In this document: positions 55,738 through 64,000 of the stretch, piece by piece
Layout of the letters: every line of letters begins with the position of its first letter
Position numbering within the stretch: the stretch's first letter is position 1
Source: Lineus longissimus
Lineage: Eukaryota; Nemertea; Pilidiophora; Heteronemertea; Lineidae
Length of the DNA: 64,000 bases
NCBI RefSeq assembly: GCF_910592395.1
Contig: NC_088320.1
Span: 15,624,501-15,688,500, forward strand
Direction: 5' to 3'
Made by a program: the position numbers and the translations under genes
Notes under the pieces: generated by a model
The model's input: the letters and a program-made list of their open reading frames with translations, nothing else
The model's database searches: none
Told to the model about the DNA's origin: nothing

Positions 55738-56098
55738 CTGCAAACAATGAAATACATTGTATTATGCGCCGAGTGTGGTGATTCCTTCAAAAGATATGAA
55801 TAATATATGAATTTAGTTACCAAACATGCCAAATAATACTGTCAGTGCATCATGTGGTTGTAACTGTCATTAGAAGAAATCTGACTTAGAGGTCTGGTGC
55901 AGAGCCACACACGATGCAGACAAAATTGACTGTGGTGTGAGGTGAATTCATAAGACCGCCGCGAGATGATTCCTGCAAGTTTCCCTATCTCACATGTGCG
56001 GCTACTGAGCGCTAGTCCGATGTTATGAGTAGATGTCTGAACCACATGAGCTGACAGGCAGTAATAAGCGGTAGTCAAACAGTACGCGCTGTATGTAA

Positions 56099-56170
56099 TA
56101 TAATGTAATGTAAATATGCATTCATATAGCGCATGTTCCAGATCGCTCACATGCGCTTTACATCATTGAC
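56099..56170 (-). mobile_element. 3' tail of a LINE or LINE-dependent SINE
   Basis: On the minus strand the words GCGCATGTGAGCGATC and ATGCGCTATATG are followed by an ATTACATTATATTACA-like run. They match, in order and spacing, the tail of the LINE at 51240-51325 (GCGCTTTGAGCGATCC, then ACTGCGCTATAC, then a TA run). Shared tails of this kind are what LINE enzymes recognise. The body of this copy would lie to the right (56171 to about 56500), but I cannot recognise it. Confidence 0.5.
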
Positions 56171-56995
56171 CCATATGCCCGGGTGAAAAGCACAGTCTTC
56201 AGTTGTCTCCCCAATGGGTTGGTTTGTGACGTTTAGGGAGAATAATGTTCTGCATTGTTGGTTCTCCTGAATAAACACCCGAGTGTATGTCTTGTACAAC
56301 CATGTACATACACAGGGACCAAAATGGCCACAGTGGCCAATGAAGACAACCCAGAAAGTTCACCATCAGAGTACTCCTTGAAGACCACATATGGGCACAG
56401 TGAAAATAGGTTCGCACGGGTCAATATGTGTGTGGGTTTCAATGATCCACAGGATGATATAAGGCGCTCGGACATCGGGTATATGGCAGACAGACATTAA
56501 AGCTGACATGCAGGCATACCTGAAAACGCCTGTCCAACATGTTTCAAACGTCCTCAGATAGACTACCAGTAGGCCGCAGTGGCGCTACCGTATTCTCCAA
56601 CAGAGCACTGGATGTGGAGCACAGATATGAGCATCAGTTCATATATGTCTTACTATAAATAGCCATTACGACCTTGAGCGATCATTGTTGGAAATCGAAT
56701 GCCACCTAATCTAGACATTTCCTCAATACACGCATGGTTTGAATATTAGCAAAGCGGGAAATTGTTTTGCATCTTTATAACTCGAAAAATAGCTGCGTGC
56801 TCCTATGATCATCACAGGGTGTCATGTTCATCTCCTGATTATGTATCTTATGAATTTACTTTGCCAATATTGTAAAAGGGCAAATTTTTAAAGGCCACTT
56901 TGAAACTGAAAATGGTACAGATGGTACAAAAGACGCCATTCTCTCAGGCTTGTACGTGAAATGAAATACTGAAAAATATATTCATTGACAACAAC
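56171..56995. other. Unassigned repeat-like and intergenic sequence
   Basis: The left third may be the body of the minus-strand LINE/SINE whose tail is at 56099-56170. An 80-codon minus frame (56475-56233) is open but has no recognised family. The rest is AT-rich, with nothing identified. Confidence 0.4.
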
Positions 56996-57068
56996 GGCCT
57001 CATGGCATAGTTGGTAAGACGGCAAGGATCAAGTGGCGAGAATTCCCAGTTCGAACCCGCTAGAGGAA
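56996..57068 (+). ncRNA. tRNA-like sequence with pol III A and B boxes (SINE head or tRNA pseudogene)
   Basis: TGGCATAGTTGG at 57003-57014 fits the pol III A box, and AGTTCGAACCC at 57048-57058 fits the B box at normal tRNA spacing. Placing the A box at tRNA positions 8-19 puts a 7-base acceptor strand at 56996-57002 and its partner at 57061-57067. These pair only partly, and the D and anticodon stems are poor. It is therefore a tRNA-derived SINE head or a decayed tRNA rather than a working tRNA. No SINE tail or other copy is seen in the window. Confidence 0.45.
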
Positions 57069-57300
57069 TATTTTTCATTTTTCTTTTCACGAGAGCAGTC
57101 AAGTAAGCTGGGTGTCTATCATTTTTCTAGTGCAGTTGGTCGTTTGGTGGTTGGGCGTTGGTGTTTTCTAACTTGGCCGTTAGGGTTTTTATGCATGCAT
57201 GTCAGCTTTAATGTAGTAAGATGTCTGCCAGACGTTCACATATTTGGCCGAGTCCTTGCACCTGAAAGGTGCCAAAAAACAATGAATTCAACTGCTTAGG

Positions 57301-57462
57301 CTGGTCTTACCATGAAAACCCAGAGGAAATAACTAACTGGTCCATATATAGAAATCATGATGATATTGTGTGTACCACCACCTGGCTTCACCATGAAAAC
57401 CCAGAGGAAAAACGATGCTCTATTACAGAATCTACGACGATGATCATTGTGTTTACCATGTT
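57301..57462 (+). repeat. Two diverged 81-bp direct repeats
   Basis: ACCATGAAAACCCAGAGGAA occurs at about 57309 and 57390. The sequence that follows is related in both copies up to a shared ATGAT...ATTGTGT block. The period is 81 bp (27 codons). In one frame both copies encode HENPEE. Whether this was ever coding is unclear. Confidence 0.5.
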
Positions 57463-57949
57463 CCATACAGAGTTTGTAAAGATATTTCTAAACTAATTTT
57501 TCATAAATACTGGATTTTTAGAGAAGTGTTTGCCTATGTAGTTACCTTCATGGTGTAGATATGTCTCAGATTGCAGTTACGACAGATAGTAGAATTGTGA
57601 GTGGACCTGAAAAAAACGAATTTCATGATTAAGATTGGGCTTGGCAAATTTTAAAGACGACTCATGCTACACCACCGTTAGAAGATCGATGGAGTTATTT
57701 GGTATATAGGGGCATTCCCATGCTGCCTGCTGCTCTCTCATATCCCACACTCTACACTGAGTTGACGTTTCCATCACCAAATTCCTATGAACTTGAAATA
57801 TAAATAATCCGATAACACCACAGTGCAGTGATCGTCTCTAGGGATGAATGCATTATTGTCAATGCGTTGCTCCTTCAACTGTCTCGGACCCGGAGTCTTT
57901 TTAGCCAATCCCGTTTTAAGCATTTACACAATAACTCTGTGTATACACT
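57463..57949. other. Intergenic stretch, nothing recognised
   Basis: No supported gene or element in this AT-rich stretch. Confidence 0.5.
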
Positions 57950-58020
57950 CCAAAAATTAAATAGTAAATCATTTACCATTTGAAGTTGTTAACGATACGT
58001 TTACCAATAAGTAGTTAACA

Positions 58021-58169
58021 TAACTATTTTCATAGTTAGAGTAACTACTTGAAATCCAAACAGCATGAATACTTTTTTACCTATTCAAGTAGTAAAATCA
58101 GCCAACCAATCAGAATCACTGATTTTGTGAATCAACCACTTGAAGTAGTAAGCTTCGACCAATCAGAAT
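58021..58169 (+). promoter_or_regulatory. Probable promoter region of the SAM-like gene, with paired CCAAT boxes
   Basis: CCAATCAGAAT occurs twice, at 58106-58116 and 58159-58169, in the sense orientation and ending about 90 bp before the ATG at 58258. Two CCAAT boxes close together upstream of a first exon is a common animal promoter layout (NF-Y sites). Just upstream, AACTACTTGAA (about 58042) and TTCAAGTAGTAAAA (about 58085) form an inverted repeat, with further AAGTAGTAA copies nearby. Part of the region may therefore be a small repeat. No TATA box is obvious. Confidence 0.45.
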
Positions 58170-58257
58170 GCGCCCTCAGACAGCAGATGTCCAGCGTCGA
58201 TCGCCGCCATTTTTAACCCGCTTCAAAAGCCAAACTTCGTTTTCGCTGATCTTTGAA

Positions 58258-60354
58258 ATGGACGTGGAGGAAACGTTGGCCTCATGGGGGATGGGAGAAC
58301 TAGTTAAAGTGTTCAAGGGTAAGATATAGCTTTTGTAGATATTCTTTTTTTCATGTTTCCGATAGCACAAAAGACATTTTTTTGACAATTTTGTATAGGC
58401 CTAAGGCAAAAAAGAAAACGCGCACCATTCGAAACCTGTTTTTAGTTCTCTTTTTCCTTCAGTTCTCACAACGCATGCACAGAACATTTTTATCACCAGT
58501 TCGATAGGCCTGTAGGCTACTCTATTAATGAAGAATGCACTAAACTGGAAAAAGAAGAAGTTTGTAGGCGATGTGATAAGTTAAAGACAACTTAAAAAGG
58601 CCCGCGAAAGTGCGCGCCCGTCAGCGCTCCTGTGATAATCCGATGCGCGCCATGAAGAAAAGTGTCGCACTAAATTTTATGTGAACATTATTGAAAATTT
58701 GTTCCGAAGTATTAGTAGAGCATTCGCGCATTACATGCATTTAATGAGATACTCGTTAGTTTGATTATTCCCGCCGAAAAAGTTGACGCAAGTGTGAGGT
58801 ATTTCCGAGAGGGTGCACTCGGATCGAGTTAAAAATCGATGGCGGAAGTCGCCGGAACTGTTGACGTTTTATACTGATCTAAAATGCGATCGATTTCGAC
58901 CTTATTCTGCCAAATGTTCCTTTTCCAAATACTTGTGAGCAGAAATTGTTGTCTCATTATATAGCAGAGTGTCAAATTCATGCATCTTGCGTGAAATGTC
59001 TTGCTGAAAAATGCTTCGGACACAGACGCTTAATTCAGAACAGATGATGTTAATTCATTCATGATTTGCATGCACTGACCCACCACCAACAGTTGTATAG
59101 GCTACAATACATGTACATATGTACATGTAGGGCCCTACATGCAATGTAGGGCCATAGCCCTGTTAGTAGTGAAGCCTGGCCACCATAGGCCTAAAGGCTT
59201 TGAAATGTCCACATTGAATTCAGTCGAAATCCACTGCCGAGACCAGAAGGCCTACTGGTCTGACTGGTCACTCGTCGTGAGACTGTTCATTCAATCTGGA
59301 CGTTTTGATCTGGCATTCTGGATGGGTCATTGTCTGAATTGTCTACAGTCAGTCTTATTGATAGTTGTAAGTTTTGCAGTGCAGTTTGCCTGAGACATAT
59401 CATCATCCAGGACCACCAGGTCCAGTCAGTGTTCAGTAGTGTAGCTTATTCAATTCTATGTATTTGGAAAGAGAAGTTCGTTCTGTGGATGCTTTCTTGG
59501 ATCCTTCCTGTCCTCCTGTACTCTTAGATTACATTGAATAACAGTACCTGGTACATCATCGAATTGATATATCGGATCTCAGTAGGGTCTCCGCATGATC
59601 CTCTCCTTTTGACAGGGTTCCGGGTATGGATACCTAGCAGCAACACAATGCTTGCCTGCATTAACAAGAGTGGTAGGCCTAGATAGATGGAAATTCTATA
59701 ATGCATAGGGTTAGGGTTAGGGTTAATTCTATAATGGGGGGGGGGGGTCATAATTGGTAGTATTATATAATGATAGTATTGAAAAGTCTCACAACAGGGT
59801 GTACCAAGATTAAGTGCTGGTTTTTCAACCATAGGCTATCGATAGTGTGCAGCAGTGGTTGATGAATGATTGTGGTTGATGAATCTTTTTGTTCCAAAAT
59901 TTATTTTATTGATTCTAAATTGGCTGCTAGTGCTACAATAAAATTTGCACAGGATGTTGAAAATACTCCAAAAACCGCAAACCATTCCATTACATGTAGG
60001 CCGCTGAGAAGGGGTGGTGCTTTTGGACTACAACGTTTTTTGTGTCCATTTTGTGGGAGTTGAGGTTTTTTTTCTTTTTCTTGTAGAATTGAATCCTGAT
60101 CAAAGTCAAACCAAGAACATGGAAGCATGTCAGTATTGACTGGCTGGCCTGTTGTCATTAATTACTGGTACTTAGTATACGTAATACCACCAAATTAAGC
60201 TTAAAGTATGGCAACCTTCATTTTTGCATGATTTTCATTTCATTTAGGACTACATCTATTTTCAGATGAAGGCATTGATGAGGAGGCATTTTGTATGTTG
60301 GACGATGGAACAATAAAGGAGCTGATTCCAAAAATTGGTACCAGAACAGAATGA
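58258..60354 (+). CDS. SAM-like-domain protein, first two exons; domain end apparently frameshifted
   Basis: Exon 1 is 58258-58318 (ATG; MDVEETLASWGMGELVKVFK) and is followed by a GTAAGA donor. Exon 2 starts at 60266 after TCTATTTTCAG. The join is in phase 1 and yields VFK-DEGIDEEAFCMLDDGTI, then KELIPKIG. This is the pattern of a sterile-alpha-motif-like domain common in animal proteins (W-x-x-x-E-L-x-x-x-F-K ... L-x-x-x-x-I-K-E-L-I-P-K-I-G). The frame then meets TGA at 60352-60354. In the next frame, MKFTRKYRNLL at 60351-60383 supplies exactly the sequence that should end the domain. A single-base difference near 60340-60351 therefore separates the two. It could be a true mutation, an assembly error, or a sign that exon 2 splices out at GTACCA (about 60338). 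The rest of the gene is not identified. Confidence 0.6.
59109..59141. repeat. Two overlapping perfect palindromes
   Basis: ACATGTACATATGTACATGT (59109-59128, 20 bp) and CATGTAGGGCCCTACATG (59124-59141, 18 bp) are each perfectly self-complementary and share five bases. They lie in the intron of the SAM-like gene. Confidence 0.85.
59706..59725 (+). repeat. Short interstitial telomeric repeat between direct repeats
   Basis: TAGGGTTAGGGTTAGGGTTA gives just over three TTAGGG units, the animal telomere word. It is bracketed by ATTCTATAATG at 59693-59703 and 59726-59736, and a run of 12 G follows (59736-59747). This fits telomeric sequence patched into a double-strand break with local duplication, although slippage is also possible. 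Confidence 0.7.
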
Positions 60355-60426
60355 AGTTTACAAGGAAGTACCGCAATCTACTAGTCCCTGCTTTAACTGT
60401 CGACGCAATGTACCAGTATACACCAT

Positions 60427-63400
60427 AGGCACGTAATTATAAGAGTTGAATAACTCCCCCGCCCCTCGACTGAAAAACACACCCTCAATGACAGCACACA
60501 TAAAACTGTACGAGTGTTGACACTGTTGTCAGTTGGGCTGGAGCCTTTATCGTCATATACCTGTCGACGTCCAGGGATAAGGTAGGTGTTACAAAATATT
60601 CCAATGCAATAACTATTTCTGAATTGTATATGGTGCATTGCCACTTGCGATGTCGCAAAGCAAAAGCTTTTGCTGGTCTCGGTTTGGGTGCATAGAAGCA
60701 TGATAGAGCAAAGGCGTGAACGTGCATTCTCGCAATCGTATTCAGTGGTAAACTACAATATAAGGGTGTAGGTTAAGGTCGGTCCCCGCCGAACGCGAGT
60801 TTGCTTGAATCGCAGAACAAACTCGTTTGTCTGGGTGTATTGGCGAGCGGTGGGGTGTAAAATAGCAAAGTCGCATGAATTGCGTGCGTTATTGCAATCG
60901 TAATAACATGTGGTGGAAATATCAATGAATGCAAATGCCTCTGGGCTTGGTCATTCTACGCCCCCTGCAAAAAAACGAACGAAATAAAGCTCTTGCGCGG
61001 ATTACGACAAAGCATGGAACGCTTTTTCATTTCACGCCATACTGCACTGCCCTAAAACAAATCCAAAATCTCAATACGTAAAAATTAACACATGTATACT
61101 AGACCAGTTTGCTTCCATCGCCGCAGCAAACAGGAGATCTTAAGCAGTATGCGGTGTGTTTACGAGCGATCAACGAATATAGAGTCAAATGAAGAATTCC
61201 GCAAAGCTGAAGAACTTCGAGTGCGCGAACATGAAACTCTATAGTCCTCCCAAAGGATGGATGGTGTTTCGAGCTATTCTCGAAGGTTTGGTTAAACCAG
61301 CGATCATACCTCAACCATTCTCCAAAACAGACATACCTTCTCTCCTTGCCTTTGTGATTGACTTTTCACGCATCGTAGAGCGTGGCCAAAAAGTGACCAA
61401 AAAATAGGACGAACAAAGACACTTCTTTTCGACGTATAAAACAACATATAAAACAACATGTCGAATGAGGAATGGAAAGAGCACACATATGGAAAAGAAG
61501 ATGTTTGTGGCGTCCATAGTAACAGTAGGTTAACACTGATTGGGCAAGGCGTGAGGCGGTGGGTTTTTTTTGCTTTTACGCTGCACCCCAGTGACTTGCA
61601 CGAAAACAACCCTAAAATCACATGCGTTGTGAATTTCATCTGAAACAGCGTCAAATATCATTCACCGATGTCAGGAGGCAATAACTGAGGATTAAGATTA
61701 TTTTGATACATGTATATATAGGGCCCCGGTATATATGTAGGTAGCATTAGCAAGGTCGCAATCAGTAACCTCTCCAAAGGTAACGGGTATAAACTAAAAT
61801 GGAGGCGGTTAAATGCTGATTTTGTGCCTAACATAATCGCATTCTTGACTGTTTGCGCCACAATCACGGCATTGTGGATGTGATGATTTTTAAAAAAATT
61901 CGGCAATGTAAACCGATTTTGAAGTGGGCGGCCAACCACACCACGACGTACACGTTTGTTACCCTTTTAAGAGAAATGGATTTATGGCGACAACTTGGTC
62001 AGGGAGAACCACCCTCCTTCGTGGTTACCCTCTGCTGATGTCAATGAGATAATATTTGGCAGAATTCACTTACCTTTTGAAAAAATGCTACTGCACTACG
62101 CTTGGAGTCCAACGACTGAAATGGTTGTTGGTTCGGGCAAGGTTTAATATTTGTAGCCAGGTCTAGTAGGGCTTATTCTGGATGTGCGTCGAGTTATTGA
62201 GCACAAAGCTCTCATGAATGCTTGGAAATTCTTCTTCGTCACTGCACTGTCTGCAAAATTCCATTGACACTCGACTTCAACTTCAACCTGTTACTCCTAC
62301 TCACTTGTTATTTTTCAAGTGGTTAGGATAGGTATGCATCTAGATGACAGGGCCCGGTCTGCAAGGGATAGTAGTCCTAGGGCTGATAGTCCGTGTAACA
62401 ACAGCCCGCATTGCTAAATGTTTTGGTTAGGGTTAGCGGTACAATAGATCATGCTGCTTAATTGGTCAAATACAATGCTACCGGACTATGACTCCAGGGG
62501 GACTATATCCGCTGTCACACCGGATTTGAGAAGCCAGGATTTGTATTCTGGATGAACTGGCATGGATTTAGGACTAGAATTCCTCACATGCATTTGTGAT
62601 GGACTCTATGATTTAGAATAGCATAATGCACGCCTCTGGAATTTTATCCTTTATCTCTTTAAGGATCCTAGGGTTCATTTCGTCAACCGGGATTCTTGTC
62701 TGGTTTATTCAAGTTCGTAAGTCTTGCTTACTTCCTCTACCTTGAAAACTATATCATTAATTTCCCCCAGGTTGTGCGGTTTGGACATTGGCATGTTGGA
62801 CAATTCTTCCTTCGTGAAAACACGATTATGCGTTTTTAATCTCTTAGGTCCAGAGGAGATTCACCAAATTAATAACAGGAATGAGTGATCTAACATACTC
62901 AGTGAAAGGCTAGAGTCACTAGATCTCTTCAGCCTCAGACATAGGTGAGAGGTGATTTGATAAGCTTGTTCCAAATATTACATGAAACGGATTTGGCGAA
63001 CTATCTGTGTGGCGGCGACGCATTACTCTCCGTATATAGGATCATGAATTTAAAGACAGACGACGTATCTGTACTCTGATATTTCCTTTAATTAATCATG
63101 CATTGCGTGAAAGATATTGTAAAACATCAGCACCTTCAGGGTAGGGTTCATATCATTCAGCGGTTTCACAACGCAGCTAGACTCCCTGACCGGGGCAATC
63201 CATTGCGTCATCATAATTTGGTCTCCTTATGGACTGCCACAAAAAGCGGGAATTCGTGCAACTGGACGATTAGCCAATGGACATTGCTTTAACGAAACTG
63301 TATGTGCATTTTCTGTCACCGAATCAGAATATTCGACGTATACCGCTCTGGCATTAATAGCGTAGCTGATATTTAAACACTTCTTTCCCATACTGCATAT

Positions 63401-64000
63401 CTCCCATGGTTTAGATGGTACACGCACGCACAGCGCTGTATCGTTAGTTGACCTACAATGTACCTGTGAATAAACATCAAACAACACGATTCATGGAGTA
63501 TGAAGATGACAAATCGCTGTTGGCTCTAACACGTGAACAGGGTATCAATCTCTTTGTTCCAAAAACATTAACATAAAAGGACAAAAGGTTTCAAAATCAA
63601 TAAGAAAATATGAAGCGGACGGAAGAAAGAACAGATGACAAGGACCTAATATGTCCATAACATCTCTGAAGCAAGGCCTATACTTCATGACTTTGCCAGG
63701 CCAATATATTTGTACTACATGCACATGTACATTGTATCTTTTATCCAGGCTTCAGAATTATGTATGTCTGAAGTCTAGCTTGTGTCTGCATGCGATTTGA
63801 TATCATATTTACGAAATTCGGTTGATTTGTCGTGAAACCGGTAGCGCATTTTAGAGAACCCACTGCGGTCATAGGCTTTCATACTTTCAGAGATGCAGTT
63901 TCAAAGTTGAGTTGGTGTCTTTCAGAGTTGAAACTGTTTCAGAGTTGATCCGTAACAGACGTAGGCCTATCAAGGGCGGAGTGCCCCAACCCAAAGGAGA
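60427..64000. other. Intergenic DNA, no supported genes
   Basis: Several open frames of 60-116 codons occur on both strands (for example 61654-61304 and 63487-63227, minus), but none shows a recognised domain, a good splice context or codon-level constancy. A small inverted repeat of TATATATGTA type surrounds GGGCCCC at about 61709-61739. A short internal repeat of TTTCAGAGTTGA type lies at about 63900-63950. I identify nothing else. Confidence 0.5.

Noticed and set aside
56996-57068. A functional tRNA gene.
   Set aside because: A and B boxes are present, but the acceptor, D and anticodon stems pair poorly.
61304-61654. A 116-codon minus-strand ORF overlapping others in this region.
   Set aside because: No recognisable domain, overlapped by ORFs in other frames, and no splice or promoter context.
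63227-63487. An 86-codon cysteine-containing minus-strand ORF.
   Set aside because: The cysteine spacing matches no domain I know, and there are no convincing splice sites.

Overview
This is a repeat-dominated stretch of an animal genome, not a bacterial one. There are no operons or ribosome-binding sites. Coding pieces are split by GT-AG introns, and every recognisable transposon family (BEL/Pao, PIF/Harbinger, CR1/L2-type LINE, Tc1/mariner, MITEs) is a eukaryotic one. The mix of families and the strong excess of the word TAGGCCTA suggest a marine invertebrate deuterostome, perhaps an echinoderm or relative. That assignment is an inference and is weak.

Layout. 1-2576: a decayed BEL/Pao LTR retrotransposon on the minus strand, cut by the window edge (gag, two zinc knuckles, retropepsin-like protease, start of reverse transcriptase; several frame breaks). 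2535-3546: a cluster of a short motif in both orientations. 3867-3985: a large palindrome. 5711-6347: a Tc1/mariner-like relic. 6505-8366: two near-identical copies of a roughly 625-bp MITE that still carry the start of a Harbinger-type transposase. 8420-12879: an almost intact two-gene PIF/Harbinger transposon. Its spliced HARBI1-like transposase has one in-frame stop. A spliced Myb/SANT-like partner gene runs convergently, and a 456-bp solo LTR with a perfect 4-bp target duplication sits in that partner's intron.

13152-51477: the dominant feature, a 38-kb tandem array of a 62-bp satellite (about 600 monomers). It has a 100-N assembly gap, several kinds of higher-order repeat, sequence sub-domains and a 5'-truncated LINE inserted near its right edge. 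Because 62 is not divisible by 3, each monomer shifts the reading frame. The many short ORFs across the array are by-products of the repeat, not genes.

51826-55376: a second repeat district. It holds a 576-bp MITE, then a 97-bp minisatellite array that was invaded by a 578-bp MITE (perfect TAA duplication), then a short, old, inverted relative of the 62-bp satellite. 55463-64000 is the most gene-like part. It contains a minus-strand terminal exon for a small, possibly secreted peptide with a poly(A) signal, a LINE/SINE 3' tail, a tRNA-like pol III promoter, and the first two exons of a SAM-like-domain gene behind paired CCAAT boxes. That gene appears to be frameshifted at the end of the domain. 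The rest is intergenic DNA with small palindromes and a short interstitial telomeric repeat.

The most unusual items are the frame-rotating 62-bp mega-satellite with its higher-order structure and its inverted ancestral-looking relic 3.7 kb downstream, the nested Harbinger/solo-LTR unit, and the pair of equal-length MITEs whose interiors are built from different self-complementary words.
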